64,000 nt of DNA from Sphingobium phenoxybenzoativorans (GCF_001757355.1 NZ_MINO01000007.1:80649-144648); one strand, 5' to 3'. Positions 23,890 to 32,869 are shown, numbered from the stretch's first letter. The notes: a model not told the origin generated them from the letters alone. Numbers and translations are program-made.

Positions 23890-24191
23890 TCCTCGCGCAG
23901 CAGACTTTCGAAGTCTCTCCCACCATAGAAGATGCCGATCACAACGACGTCGCTTTCCTCGATCATGAAGGCGATTGTGACCCGGCGGCGCCATGCCAAA
24001 GTGCGAAGTCCGGGCCGAACGTCATTGCGTGGCGTCCCGCGCTGGGGAAACTCGCTCAATGTGGCGATATGATCGATGAGGCCGTTCGCAAACCGTGCGG
24101 CGATGGCTGAATCAGCCGCCGCCGCGATGTAAGCATATAGGTTATCAAGCTGGTCCCGCGCTTCGAGGGTGAAAACGATGCGATGCGGCAT
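23886..24191 (-). CDS. ParE/RelE-family toxin
   Basis: A protein of 101 residues with the fold pattern of ParE toxins: FTLEARDQLDNLYAYIA at the N terminus, RFANGLIDHIATLSEFPQRG, and RVTIAFMIEESDVVVIGIFY near the C terminus with a final GGRDFESLL. ParE toxins poison DNA gyrase; RelE relatives cleave mRNA, and the sequence favours the ParE side. It follows the antitoxin gene by 15 bases on the same strand. Its stop codon lies inside the right arm of the 148-bp inverted-repeat element, so the element may have altered the original 3' end. Confidence 0.88.
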   Translation of the reverse strand: MPHRIVFTLEARDQLDNLYAYIAAAADSAIAARFANGLIDHIATLSEFPQRGTPRNDVRPGLRTLAWRRRVTIAFMIEESDVVVIGIFYGGRDFESLLRED

Positions 24192-24206
24192 CGGTTCTCT
24201 CTGAAC

Positions 24207-24467
24207 TCAGACTTCCCGCTTGCCGATCGACGCGCGGACATCCTCCAAGGATATCCCTTGTGAGGGATCAGCGCGATATGCGTCATAGGCGGGCAGCGCC
24301 TGATCCCTTAGCCAATCATCCATAGCCCGCTCACGCGCAGACAGAGCGCGAAGACCTTCGCGAATGACTTCGCTCTCGCTGGCATATTCGCCCGAAGCAA
24401 CCTTTGCCCGGACAAGCGAAGCCATCTCATTGGGCAATGTCACGCTGAATTGCTGTGTTGAACGCAT
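24207..24467 (-). CDS. ParD-type antitoxin, ribbon-helix-helix
   Basis: A protein of 86 residues that begins MRSTQQFSVTLPNEMASLVR, the N-terminal ribbon-helix-helix of ParD/CopG antitoxins, followed by ASGEYASESEVIREGLRALS and a charged C-terminal tail that would bind the toxin. It would neutralise the ParE-like toxin and repress the operon. ATG 24467 is chosen over the frame start at 24506 because it gives the normal N terminus and leaves a perfect operator palindrome (24485-24499) just upstream. Confidence 0.88.
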   Translation of the reverse strand: MRSTQQFSVTLPNEMASLVRAKVASGEYASESEVIREGLRALSARERAMDDWLRDQALPAYDAYRADPSQGISLEDVRASIGKREV

Positions 24468-24484
24468 GGCTCGATCTCCGGCAA

Positions 24485-24499
24485 TAGGATTTAATCCTA
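24485..24499 (-). promoter_or_regulatory. Operator palindrome of the parDE-like operon
   Basis: TAGGATT-T-AATCCTA is a perfect 15-base palindrome around a single central base, 17 bases upstream of the antitoxin start. This is the usual place for ParD autoregulation. Confidence 0.6.
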
Positions 24500-24574
24500 C
24501 TGGCATGGAAATTCAACGGATGACCGAACGGGATGCAAAAAACATCCGGACATAGCAGATGAGAAATGGAACCC

Positions 24575-24650
<76 letters not shown>

Positions 24651-24799
24651 AGGGGAGGGATGCCTATAGTAGAGGGTTTTGCGCCTTGCAACGGTCTTTT
24701 ACGCGGGCGCTTTCCCGGCAAGTTTAACCCATGTAAATCTTTCGGGCCCGTCTTCGTTCAGTCGTGGGCAACGCAGGACATTACCCCTGCGTAACGCCC

Positions 24800-24824
24800 G
24801 GAACAAAGGGTCTGGCCTCTCATT
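24800..24824 (+). promoter_or_regulatory. Sigma-EcfG-like promoter, one mismatch
   Basis: GGAAC, 16 bases, then CATT. The alphaproteobacterial general-stress sigma factor EcfG recognises GGAAC-N16/17-CGTT, so the -10 part has one mismatch. It lies 58 bases before the start of the DUF2171 gene, a normal promoter distance. Confidence 0.45.
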
Positions 24825-24881
24825 CTTTGGCTGTCGGCGCATGACCGCGCCGCCCCAATCAAAGCGAGAGAGGAACACATC

Positions 24882-25736
24882 ATGGGATATCAGGATGGAC
24901 GCCGTTACGGCCGCAGCGATTATGGTGACCGCTACCGCTCCGAGAGCGGTTATCGCAATGACAGGGGTAGATATGGGACAGGCTATGAAGGCCGGCGCCC
25001 GCCAAATTATGACTATGAGGATCGCGGCTTTTTCGACCGTGCGGGCGATGAGGTCCGTAGCTGGTTCGGCGATGAGGAGGCCGAACGCCGCCGGGAATAT
25101 GACGACTATCTAAACCGCCGCTACGGCGACCCGCGCGACCAGAGCAGCCGGACCGGTTTCGCATCCAGCGCACGCGGCGGCTATGCGCCGTTCACCGGGC
25201 AGGACAGCGGCTTTGCCGATTCCCAATATGGCCGCCGGGAGAGTTATGGGCCGCAGCATGATTTCGGCCAGCATCATGACTCCAACTATCAGGCTTGGCG
25301 TCAGGAAAGGCTTTCGGAGCTGGACCGCGACTATGCCGAATATCAGCAGGAGAACCGCAGCCGGTTCGACAATGAGTTCGGCACATGGCGCAACCGCCGT
25401 ACAGAGCAGCGGACCTCGCTCGGTCAGGTTCGCGAGCATATGGAAGTCGTCGGCAGCGATGGGTCGCATGTCGGCACGGTCGACAAGATTGCGGGTGACC
25501 GCATCATCCTGACCAAGAGCGACAGCGATGCGGGCGGCCGGCATCACAGCATTCCGTCACGCTGGATCGCGTCGGTCGACGCCAAGACGGTGACGCTGGA
25601 AAAGACGGCCGACCAGGCCAAGGATCACTGGCGCACCGAGCAGGAAAAGCAGGCGCTGTTCGGTGACGATCAGAACCGGCGCGATACTTATGGATCGCAG
25701 AGCTGGGCCAGCCGCGCCTATAATCGCAATTCCTGA
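24882..25736 (+). CDS. DUF2171 domain protein, probably stress-related
   Basis: A hydrophilic protein of 284 residues. The first 60 residues are rich in Arg, Gly, Tyr and Asp (GDRYRSESGYRND), followed by the sphingomonad motif DRAGDEVRSWFGDEEAERRR. A low-complexity middle rich in Gln, His and Tyr follows, and then a C-terminal DUF2171/PRC-barrel-like domain (VREHMEVVGSDGSHVGTVDK, RIILTKSDSDAGGRHHSIPS). No signal peptide or membrane segment is seen. The SWFGDEEA motif recurs in small stress-type proteins of this order. An EcfG-like promoter lies upstream and a strong bidirectional terminator follows. The molecular function is unknown. Confidence 0.85.
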   Translation: MGYQDGRRYGRSDYGDRYRSESGYRNDRGRYGTGYEGRRPPNYDYEDRGFFDRAGDEVRSWFGDEEAERRREYDDYLNRRYGDPRDQSSRTGFASSARGGYAPFTGQDSGFADSQYGRRESYGPQHDFGQHHDSNYQAWRQERLSELDRDYAEYQQENRSRFDNEFGTWRNRRTEQRTSLGQVREHMEVVGSDGSHVGTVDKIAGDRIILTKSDSDAGGRHHSIPSRWIASVDAKTVTLEKTADQAKDHWRTEQEKQALFGDDQNRRDTYGSQSWASRAYNRNS

Positions 25737-25755
25737 CCCCTTACGGCCAACACGG

Positions 25756-25783
25756 AAAAGCCCGGCCTTTCAGCCGGGCTTTT
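25756..25783. terminator. Bidirectional rho-independent terminator
   Basis: AAAAGCCCGGC pairs with GCCGGGCTTTT around a six-base loop. A-run and T-run on both sides make it work for both the DUF2171 gene and the convergent rhlE gene. Confidence 0.88.
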
Positions 25784-25788
25784 CTGCG

Positions 25789-27171
25789 TCAGTTTGCGGA
25801 GGTGTTGAAACCGAAGGACAGGAAGTCGGGCGTCGGGCCGTTCCATCCCTCATCCGGGCCATCATCGGCTTCCTCGCGGCGATGCTGCCTGCGCGGTTCC
25901 GGCGGACGGGAGCGTTCCGGCCGTGGGGCGGGCTTCGGCGCGGCTTCGGCTTTCGGCTCCTCCCGGCGCGCCTTGTCAGGCTTACGGTTGCGTGACGGAC
26001 GGTCGCGCCGCCGGCCGTCATCTTCGCCTTCGTCCGCGACGGGCGGGGCCGAGGCAGGAGCGCTCTCCACCCTGTTGATCTTGGTGCCGATCAGCTTCTG
26101 GATATTGTCGATCGCCTCGGCATCCTCCGCCGTGACGAAGGTGAAGGCCACGCCCTTCGCGCCCGCGCGGCCGGTGCGGCCGATGCGGTGGACATAATCG
26201 TCGGGGTGCCAGGGCGCGTCGAAGTTGAACACATGGCTGACGCCCTTGATATCCAGCCCACGCGCCGCAACGTCGGACGCGACCAGGATATTGACCGCGC
26301 CGGTCTTGAAGCGATCCAGTTCGGCAAGCCGGGTGGACTGGTCAATGTCACCGTGGATTTCGCCGGACTTGAACCCCTGCCGCTGCAGGCTCTTGTTCAG
26401 TTCCCGCACGGTCGTCTTGCGGTTGCAGAAGATGATCGCCGTCTGCACATCCTCCGCCTCCAGCAGATCGCGCAGCGTGTCGCGCTTCTTGCGGGAATCG
26501 ACAGGCACCAGCCATTGGGTGATGTTGGTGGAGGCGGTCGCCGGGCGGGCCACCTCGATCGACTTGGGGTTGGACAGGAAGCGGTCCGCCAGCTTCTTGA
26601 TCGGCGGCGGCATCGTCGCGGAGAAAAGCAGGGTCTGGCGATTGGCGGGCAGCTTCGTGCAGATATTCTCGATATCGGGGATGAAGCCCATGTCGAGCAT
26701 CCGGTCGGCTTCATCGATGACCAGCAGGTTGCAGCCGTTGAGCATGATGTTGCCGCGCTCGAACAGGTCCATCAGGCGGCCGGGGGTGGCGATGAGGACG
26801 TCGACGCCCTTTTCCAGCGCCTTCACCTGATCACCCATCGACACGCCGCCGATCAGCAGGGCCATAGAGAGTTTGTGATATTTGCCGTATTTCTCAAAAT
26901 TCTCGGCGACCTGCGCAGCGAGTTCGCGGGTCGGCTCCAGAATGAGGGAGCGGGGCATGCGCGCGCGGCTGCGGCCGTGGGCGAGGATGTCGATCATCGG
27001 CAGGACAAAGCTGGCGGTCTTGCCCGTGCCGGTCTGGGCGATGCCGATAATGTCCTTCATCATCAGCACCGGCGGGATCGCCTGCGCCTGAATGGGAGTC
27101 GGCGTGTCGTAGCCGGCCTCTGTGACCGCCCTTAACAATTCATCGGATAGGCCGAGATCGGCAAAGCTCAT
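25789..27171 (-). CDS. rhlE: DEAD-box RNA helicase, RhlE type
   Basis: A protein of 460 residues. It has the Q motif (TPTPIQAQAIP), Walker A (AQTGTGKTASF), PTRELAAQ, DEAD box (VIDEADRMLDMGF), SAT (LFSATMPP), and the helicase C motifs ASDVAARGLDIKGV and HRIGRTGRAG. The C-terminal 90 residues are basic and Pro/Glu/Arg-rich, an RNA-binding tail common in RhlE/CshA-like helicases. It probably remodels RNA in ribosome assembly or mRNA decay. It converges with the DUF2171 gene at a shared terminator. Confidence 0.92.
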   Translation of the reverse strand: MSFADLGLSDELLRAVTEAGYDTPTPIQAQAIPPVLMMKDIIGIAQTGTGKTASFVLPMIDILAHGRSRARMPRSLILEPTRELAAQVAENFEKYGKYHKLSMALLIGGVSMGDQVKALEKGVDVLIATPGRLMDLFERGNIMLNGCNLLVIDEADRMLDMGFIPDIENICTKLPANRQTLLFSATMPPPIKKLADRFLSNPKSIEVARPATASTNITQWLVPVDSRKKRDTLRDLLEAEDVQTAIIFCNRKTTVRELNKSLQRQGFKSGEIHGDIDQSTRLAELDRFKTGAVNILVASDVAARGLDIKGVSHVFNFDAPWHPDDYVHRIGRTGRAGAKGVAFTFVTAEDAEAIDNIQKLIGTKINRVESAPASAPPVADEGEDDGRRRDRPSRNRKPDKARREEPKAEAAPKPAPRPERSRPPEPRRQHRREEADDGPDEGWNGPTPDFLSFGFNTSAN

Positions 27172-27281
27172 TCAAATGTCCGGAACAGGAGGCCGTCGCA
27201 CAGCGCATGGCCACGTAAAGTCGCGCGCCCATTGCGAAACTCTCGCAGGATTGTCAAGCAAATCCGGGCGAAATGTATGTT

Positions 27282-27446
27282 TCAGTCCGCCTTTTGCGGC
27301 GGCGCATCGCGCCGGATTTTGACGGCGCTCATCACAGAGCCGAAAACCAGCCCCAGCGCGACCCCGATAGCGACGTTACCGGTCGCCGCGCCGATGGCCG
27401 CGCCCAGCGCCAGACCAAGACCGACAAAGCGCGTCGATTTTTTCAT
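27282..27446 (-). CDS. Small glycine-zipper membrane protein
   Basis: An open frame of 54 residues on the reverse strand. It starts MKKSTRFVGLGLALG, has a hydrophobic Gly/Ala-rich stretch with GxxxG spacing (GAAIGAATGNVAIGVALGLV) and ends in a basic, Lys/Arg-rich tail. The layout suggests a single or hairpin transmembrane segment. Codon use is normal for this genome. Short glycine-zipper proteins of this type are found in many sphingomonads with no assigned role. It lies between rhlE and ilvE, all on the same strand. Confidence 0.65.
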   Translation of the reverse strand: MKKSTRFVGLGLALGAAIGAATGNVAIGVALGLVFGSVMSAVKIRRDAPPQKAD

Positions 27447-27501
27447 GCCATCCCCCAGCGCCGTGCGTCACACAGAGCATGGACGCTCTGACAGCGCCCG
27501 A

Positions 27502-28590
27502 TCAAGCAACCGCGTGCAGCCACTTCCTGTCGTCGGCGATATTGCCGCGCTGGATGCCGACGAGCTGGTCGCGCAGCGCCGTCGTCACCGGGCCGTCGCC
27601 GCTGTTGCCGATCGCGAAGCTGCCGCCTGCGTGCCGGACCTCGCCAATGCCGGCGACGACGGCGGCGGTGCCGCACGCGAACGCCTCGCGCAGCTTTCCG
27701 CTGCGGGCGTCGGCCTGCCACTGGTCGAAGGAATAGGGTTCCTCGCGCACGTCATGTCCGGCGGCGCGCGCCAGCTCCATGATAGAATTGCGGGTGATGC
27801 CCGGCAGGATCGTGCCCAGCGGCGGGGTGATGAGGCTGCCGTCATCCATCACGAAGAAGATGTTCATGCCGCCCAGCTCCTCGACCCAGCGATGCTCGGC
27901 AGCGTCAAGGAACACGACCTGATCGCAGCCATTCTTGATCGCTTCGGCCTGCGCGACCAGGCTGCCCGCATAATTGCCGCCGCATTTCGCAGCGCCCGTG
28001 CCGCCAGCGGCCGCACGGGAATAATGTTCCGACACCCACAGGGTGATCGCCTTGCTGCCGCCCTTGAAATAAGCGCCGACCGGTGACGCGATGACGCAGA
28101 AGATATATTCCGATGCGGGCTTCACACCCAGGAACACTTCGGATGCGAACATGAAGGGGCGGATGTAAAGGCTGCCGCCCTCCCCCGCCGGAATCCAGTC
28201 GGCATCGATGCGGACCAGTTCCTCGATCGCCGCGAGGAACAGTTCCTCCGGGATCACCGGCATGGCCATACGCTCTGCGGACTCATTGAACCGCCGGGCA
28301 TTCTCCTCCGGCCGGAACAGGGTGATCGCGCCGTCCGCCGTGCGATACGCCTTCATCCCTTCAAAGATCTCCTGGGCATAGTGCAGGACAGCGCAGGCCG
28401 GATCGAGCTGAAACGGACCGCGCGCAAGCACCGTCGCGTCATGCCACCCCTTGTCCACCGACCATTTGATCGTGACCATATGATCGGTCGGCACGCGCCC
28501 GAAGTCAGGCTTCTCGATCAGCGCAGCCCGTGTTCCGGCAGGCGTGGGAGAGGCGTGCGGGATGGCCGCAAAGGTAAGCGATTCTGTCAT
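27502..28590 (-). CDS. ilvE: Branched-chain amino-acid aminotransferase
   Basis: A protein of 362 residues of the class IV PLP-dependent aminotransferases. It carries the last step of Ile, Leu and Val synthesis with glutamate as amino donor. Visible landmarks are LHYAQEIFEGMKAYR, YIRPFMFASEVFLGV, GTGAAKCGGNYAGSL with the PLP-binding Lys, the EELGGMNIFFV segment and LPGITRNSIMELAR. Length and the GAAKCGGNYA motif fit the larger (eukaryote-like) BCAT class. GAGAAG lies upstream of the ATG. The 115-base gap to the sugar transferase gene holds its promoter; a TTCTCT/AGAGAA dyad is near the start. Confidence 0.95.
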   Translation of the reverse strand: MTESLTFAAIPHASPTPAGTRAALIEKPDFGRVPTDHMVTIKWSVDKGWHDATVLARGPFQLDPACAVLHYAQEIFEGMKAYRTADGAITLFRPEENARRFNESAERMAMPVIPEELFLAAIEELVRIDADWIPAGEGGSLYIRPFMFASEVFLGVKPASEYIFCVIASPVGAYFKGGSKAITLWVSEHYSRAAAGGTGAAKCGGNYAGSLVAQAEAIKNGCDQVVFLDAAEHRWVEELGGMNIFFVMDDGSLITPPLGTILPGITRNSIMELARAAGHDVREEPYSFDQWQADARSGKLREAFACGTAAVVAGIGEVRHAGGSFAIGNSGDGPVTTALRDQLVGIQRGNIADDRKWLHAVA

Positions 28591-28706
28591 AATGATGCTT
28601 CTCTTTCAGAGAAATGCGGATATTTCAATTCCGGCATATGCAGAAATTTTTTGCATTCCTCCAGAATCAGTTTGCTGCGCCGGATGCTGCGGGAGGTTCG
28701 GAAAAT

Positions 28707-30194
28707 CTAGTAGGCGTTGCGCTGCCAGATCAGGATGATGGCGGTCCGGAAAAGAATGGCCAGGTCCAGCGAAAGCGACCAGCGGTCCATATATTCCAGG
28801 TCGCTGGCGACGCGGTTGCGGATGTCGCTTTCATTTTCCGTATTGCCCCGGAAACCCCGCACCTGCGCGAGACCGGTAAGGCCGGGGCGCATGCGGTGCC
28901 GCGCGGCATAGCGATCCACCACCTCCTCATACAGACGGTCGGCGGCCTTTGCGCCATAGGCGTGGGGGCGCGGACCGACCAGCGACATGGTGCCGTTGAG
29001 GACGTTCAGCAATTGCGGCAGTTCGTCGATGCTGAGCTTGCGGATAACCGCGCCGACCTTCGTCACCCGGCTGTCGCCGCGCACGACCAGCCTGTCGGCG
29101 TTCCGGTCCTCTGCCGCCTGCCGCATGCTGCGGAACTTCCACATGGTAAAGGGGGTGTTGTTGAGACCGCAGCGAAGCTGGCGGAAGAAGATCGGGCCGG
29201 GCGATTCCAGCCGGATCAGGAGCGCCACAACCAGCATCAGCGGCGAGAGCAGGATCAGCGCGATCAGCGCGAAGGCGCGATCCATACAGGTCTTGATGAG
29301 CGCGGCGATGCCGTCCGACGGGCGGGTATAGAGCGCGAGAGCGTTGAGCTGGCCAAGGCGCGCGGACCGGAATGCGCCATGTTCAGCCAGAGCCTCCGGC
29401 GGGACCAGAAGCACGTCGACATTCACTGCCTCAAGCTGTTCGACGATCTTCTTGATCTGCCCCTCGGCGCTCCACGGCAGGTTTATCACCACCGCATCGA
29501 TCCGCCCCTCCCGCGCCTTGACGAGAAGCTGGTCGAGGCCCGAAGCGGCGGTCCGCCCGCGCCCGGTGCGGCCGTCATCATACAGCCCCTCTATGCTGCC
29601 CAGCGGATTGGCGATCAGGCGGGCGCGCAGTTCCTGAAGATTGTCCCCGGCACCGTAAATGGCGATGTGGGTCCGCGCCGCGCCGAAGCGATTGGAGGAG
29701 AGCAGCGCCCAGGAGATGGTGCGCGACACGCCGATGGCGGCCAGCCCCAGGCCGGCCGAGGTCGCGAACCACAGGCGCGACAGATCCTCGCTGGTCTTGG
29801 TCGTGAAGGCCAGAATCACCAGCAGCAGCGCGGATTTGATCCAGTTCCCCATGCGGTCGGCGAGCAGGTCGCGCGCAAGCAGCGAATCCGACGCCTGATT
29901 GAATCGGTAGGTGAGCAGCACATAGAGGCCGAGCCAGAAGATGCTGAACATGACGAGCGTCGGCAGGGTGCTGGGATGCCACCGGTCGATCGTGAGCGTC
30001 GCCGCCGCCAATGTGGCGGCAAGGGCGAGCAGCTCCACAAGCGCCGCAATCTCCCGCGCGGCGCGCGCGCCCATGCGCCGTCCCCGCGGCGCTGTCCGCC
30101 GCTCCGGCCCGTCATAGATCATACCGACGCCAGCGGACAGCGGCTCCGGGCCTTCACCCTGGCCCCGCACTTTCATTTCACTCTGCAGCGGCAT
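28707..30194 (-). CDS. Exopolysaccharide polyprenyl-phosphate sugar transferase
   Basis: A protein of 495 residues. An N-terminal region has four hydrophobic helices and a CoA-binding-like Rossmann part (HIAIYGAGDNLQEL). A further helix (AFALIALILLSPLMLVVALL) leads into the catalytic Bac_transf domain: FRQLRCGLNNTPFTMWKFRS, the LPQLLNVLNGTMSLVGPRPH block and MRPGLTGLAQVRG. Such enzymes (WcaJ, SpsB, GumD types) place the first sugar-phosphate on undecaprenyl phosphate to start exopolysaccharide synthesis. The ATG at 30194 is the furthest plausible start; 30176 is an alternative with a slightly better GAG-type ribosome site. It stands apart from any visible glycan cluster. Confidence 0.9.
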   Translation of the reverse strand: MPLQSEMKVRGQGEGPEPLSAGVGMIYDGPERRTAPRGRRMGARAAREIAALVELLALAATLAAATLTIDRWHPSTLPTLVMFSIFWLGLYVLLTYRFNQASDSLLARDLLADRMGNWIKSALLLVILAFTTKTSEDLSRLWFATSAGLGLAAIGVSRTISWALLSSNRFGAARTHIAIYGAGDNLQELRARLIANPLGSIEGLYDDGRTGRGRTAASGLDQLLVKAREGRIDAVVINLPWSAEGQIKKIVEQLEAVNVDVLLVPPEALAEHGAFRSARLGQLNALALYTRPSDGIAALIKTCMDRAFALIALILLSPLMLVVALLIRLESPGPIFFRQLRCGLNNTPFTMWKFRSMRQAAEDRNADRLVVRGDSRVTKVGAVIRKLSIDELPQLLNVLNGTMSLVGPRPHAYGAKAADRLYEEVVDRYAARHRMRPGLTGLAQVRGFRGNTENESDIRNRVASDLEYMDRWSLSLDLAILFRTAIILIWQRNAY

Positions 30195-30254
30195 TGACGG
30201 ATTACACCATATCGAGTCCGGCGCGCCTGTTCCGCCCGGCCTTCCACAACAAGG

Positions 30255-30280
30255 CGTTCGCCTTACAGGAAAGGCGAACG
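30255..30280. repeat. Perfect 10-bp stem in a divergent promoter region
   Basis: CGTTCGCCTT (30255-30264) and AAGGCGAACG (30271-30280) form a perfect hairpin with a six-base loop, between the divergent sugar transferase and VTT-protein genes. No T-run follows, so it is more likely an operator or a relic of a palindromic repeat than a terminator. Confidence 0.5.
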
Positions 30281-30394
30281 GCGGTCGAGAAGGGTCCGCA
30301 TCGCGGCGTTGCGGGCTTTGCTGTTCAATTTGACACAGGGCATACACAATATCCCGCTGGCCAGCGTTCGCCAGTTAAGCTACCCGCGTTGCCG

Positions 30395-31030
30395 ATGATT
30401 TCGCGCCTGTATCAATGGACACTCGCCAAGGCGGCGCATCGCCATGCGGAACGCTGGCTGGCGGTCATTTCCTTCATGGAATCGAGCTTCTTCCCGATCC
30501 CGCCGCATCCGCTGCTGGGCCTGATGTGCCTCGCCCGGCCGGAAAACGCGCTGCGGTTCGGATTCATCTGCACGCTGGCGTCGGTGCTGGGCGGCCTTTT
30601 GGGCTATGCGATCGGTCATTTCTTCTTCGCGCTGTTCGGCGAATCCCTGCTGCATGCGCTGGGCCTCGCCAAGAGCTTCCCCGCCGCGCAATGCTATCTG
30701 CGCGAATATGGCGCGGAGATCATCCTGATCAAAGGCGCGACGCCGATCCCGTTCAAGCTGATCACCATTACGGCGGGCTTCATCGGCCTGTCGCTGTTCA
30801 CCTTCATCTGGGCGAGCATCCTGTCCCGCGCGTTCCAGTTCATGCTGGTCGGGTTCCTGTTCTGGAAGTTCGGACGGCCGATCAAGGCGTTCATCGAGAA
30901 ATATCTGGGCCTGCTGTCGGCGCTGTTCCTGGTGCTGGTCGTCGGCGGTTTCATCGCCGCGTCGATGCTGACCAGCGGCCCGGCCAAGAGCGACAAGTGC
31001 AGCCAGGTCACGGTCAGCACGCCCGCCTGA
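30395..31030 (+). CDS. VTT/SNARE-associated domain membrane protein, YqaA-like
   Basis: An integral membrane protein of 211 residues with about five hydrophobic segments. The pattern is typical of the DedA/VTT superfamily: SFMESSFFPIPPHPLLGLMC with the two-proline re-entrant loop, GGLLGYAIGHFFFALFG, and IKGATPIPFKLITITAGFIG. DedA-type proteins move or flip undecaprenyl phosphate or phospholipids. ATG 30395 is chosen because the upstream open frame is not protein-like. The C-terminal tail is short and soluble. It diverges from the sugar transferase gene. Confidence 0.88.
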   Translation: MISRLYQWTLAKAAHRHAERWLAVISFMESSFFPIPPHPLLGLMCLARPENALRFGFICTLASVLGGLLGYAIGHFFFALFGESLLHALGLAKSFPAAQCYLREYGAEIILIKGATPIPFKLITITAGFIGLSLFTFIWASILSRAFQFMLVGFLFWKFGRPIKAFIEKYLGLLSALFLVLVVGGFIAASMLTSGPAKSDKCSQVTVSTPA

Positions 31031-31088
31031 GAGCGCCCCGCTGGCGTTGATCCTGCACCGTTCGTTCGCGCGAAGTTGATGACACGGC

Positions 31089-31154
31089 GTGCTCCTGCGA
31101 AAGCAGGAGCCCAGGCCCACCGTCTGAACTGGGCTCCTGCTTTCGCAGGAGCAC
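31089..31154. repeat. REP-like palindromic repeat, family C, copy 1
   Basis: Two perfect 25-base arms (31089-31113 and 31130-31154) start GTGCTCCTGCGAAAGCAGG and are joined by a 16-base centre. Each arm is itself a small hairpin (CTCCTGC/GCAGGAG). A diverged copy lies at 34541-34631. Confidence 0.85.
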
Positions 31155-31266
31155 GTTGCGGCTATAGTTGATCAGGACAATCTCCAGCATCGCCGATCCG
31201 CTTCTTCATATGGCGTCCCCAAAGCATAGGTTGAAACTGTAACCGTCTGCGGCGATAGCGGCTGCC

Positions 31267-32829
31267 GTGATCGTCAAGCATCCCCGAAAATTAGCGCTGG
31301 CCGCTGGGCTTGCCTCCGCCACCGGTTTCGCGCCGCTGCAGCTATGGCCCGTGACGCTGGCCTGCGTCGCCCTGCTGATGACGCTGCTGGCGAGGGCGGC
31401 GACGCGCAAGGACGCCTTTCTGCTGGGCTGGTTCTTCGGCCTTGGGCATTTCACCGTCGGCCTCAACTGGATCGCCCACGCCTTCAGCTTCCAGGACGCG
31501 ATGCCGCACTGGTTCGGCTATGGCGCGGTCGTGCTGCTGTCGCTCTACCTGGCGGTATTTCCCGCGCTGGCCACGCTCGCGACCCATTGGACGGTAAAAT
31601 TATCCCACAAAGGCGATGAGGAATGCGAGGGTGTCAGCGCTTTTTTCATCCTGATTTTCGCGGCCGCCTGGATCGTGACGGAATGGCTGCGCGCGACGCT
31701 TTTCACGGGGTTTGCGTGGAATCCGATGGGGGTCATCTGGCTGCCCGCAGGTGTCACCATCGTGGCGCAGTGGATCGGCACCTATGGCCTTTCGGCGCTG
31801 GTCATGCTGGTCGCCGGTGGAGTCGTGCTGGCGGCGCAGAGGCAGAGGCGCGGCGCGCTGGCGTTCATCCTGCCGGTCGTGGCGATGGGCGTGGCCGGGC
31901 TTCTCAACCCCGTCGATGCGCCGCCGCCGTCCGCGCCGCATATCCGCATCGTCCAGCCCAATATCGCGCAGCAGGACAAATATGACGCCGCGTTCGAGGC
32001 GGAGAATTTCAGCAAGCTGTCCACCCTGTCGGGCAAGCCCGGTCCGCATGCGCGCCTGCTGTTCTGGCCGGAGGCGGCGATCCCCGCCTATCTGGATATG
32101 GAGCCGGAGTGGCGGCAGAAACTCGCCCTGCTGATGGGACCCGACGACCTGCTGATGACGGGCGGCGACAAGATATATTTCAAGGAGGAGAAGAAGGACG
32201 GCATCTATGTCGGCCGCACCCTGACCGGCGCGAATAACAGCCTGTGGGTGATGACGGCGAATGGGCGGCTGATAGGCCGGTACGACAAGGCGCATCTGGT
32301 CCCCTATGGCGAATATCTGCCGATGCGGACGATCCTCTCGGCGATCGGCCTGTCGCGGCTGGTGCCGGGCGATGTCGATTTCTGGCCCGGTCCCGGTCCG
32401 CGTACCCTGCCCCTGCCCGCCGCGCCGGACCGCCCGGCGCTGAAGATGGGCGTGCAAATCTGCTATGAGATCATCTTTTCCGGGCAGGTCGTGGACGGGA
32501 AGGACCGTCCCGATTTCCTGTTCAATCCATCCAATGACGCATGGTTCGGAAGCTGGGGACCGCCGCAGCATCTGGCGCAGGCGCGGCTGCGCGCGATCGA
32601 GGAAGGCATTCCCGTGATTCGATCCACGCCGACGGGCATCTCTGCCGTGGTGGACGCCCACGGGCATATCCTGCGCAGCCTGCCCTTCCAGCGGGCGGGG
32701 TTCATCGATACCCTGCTTCCGCCGCCCGCCGCCCGCACCCCCTTTTCCCGCACCGGCAACTGGGCGCCGATGCTGCTTGCGCTGCTGCTCGTCGGCTTGG
32801 CCATTGCAACGCGCCGGTCCAGAAGCTAA
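31267..32829 (+). CDS. lnt: Apolipoprotein N-acyltransferase
   Basis: A protein of 520 residues that adds the third acyl chain to the N-terminal Cys of outer-membrane lipoproteins, in the inner membrane. The N-terminal half has about six transmembrane helices ([18 protein letters not shown] is typical of Lnt). The C-terminal half is a nitrilase fold with the Glu-Lys-Cys triad: Glu in [11 protein letters not shown], Lys in [13 protein letters not shown] and Cys in [30 protein letters not shown] is also conserved. A single helix closes the C terminus. Position before metK is normal in Alphaproteobacteria. The stop is four bases before the structured metK leader. Confidence 0.95.
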   Translation: MIVKHPRKLALAAGLASATGFAPLQLWPVTLACVALLMTLLARAATRKDAFLLGWFFGLGHFTVGLNWIAHAFSFQDAMPHWFGYGAVVLLSLYLAVFPALATLATHWTVKLSHKGDEECEGVSAFFILIFAAAWIVTEWLRATLFTGFAWNPMGVIWLPAGVTIVAQWIGTYGLSALVMLVAGGVVLAAQRQRRGALAFILPVVAMGVAGLLNPVDAPPPSAPHIRIVQPNIAQQDKYDAAFEAENFSKLSTLSGKPGPHARLLFWPEAAIPAYLDMEPEWRQKLALLMGPDDLLMTGGDKIYFKEEKKDGIYVGRTLTGANNSLWVMTANGRLIGRYDKAHLVPYGEYLPMRTILSAIGLSRLVPGDVDFWPGPGPRTLPLPAAPDRPALKMGVQICYEIIFSGQVVDGKDRPDFLFNPSNDAWFGSWGPPQHLAQARLRAIEEGIPVIRSTPTGISAVVDAHGHILRSLPFQRAGFIDTLLPPPAARTPFSRTGNWAPMLLALLLVGLAIATRRSRS

Positions 32830-32830
32830 A

Positions 32831-32869
32831 GCGCGCACATAAACTTTTCTTTATGTCGGTTCCGCGCGC
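32831..32869 (+). ncRNA. Candidate structured leader of metK
   Basis: An outer stem GCGCGC (32831-32836) with GCGCGC (32864-32869) encloses a hairpin ACATAAA/TTTATGT (32837-32843 and 32850-32856) and a 7-base bulge. It fills the 74-base gap between lnt and metK. Many metK genes are controlled by SAM-binding leaders, but this is not recognisable as SAM-I, SAM-II or SAM/SAH. It could be a small unclassified regulator, or simply a processing stem. Confidence 0.4.

Noticed and set aside
28614..30197. A 527-codon forward open frame
   Set aside because: Antisense shadow of the polyprenyl-phosphate sugar transferase gene.
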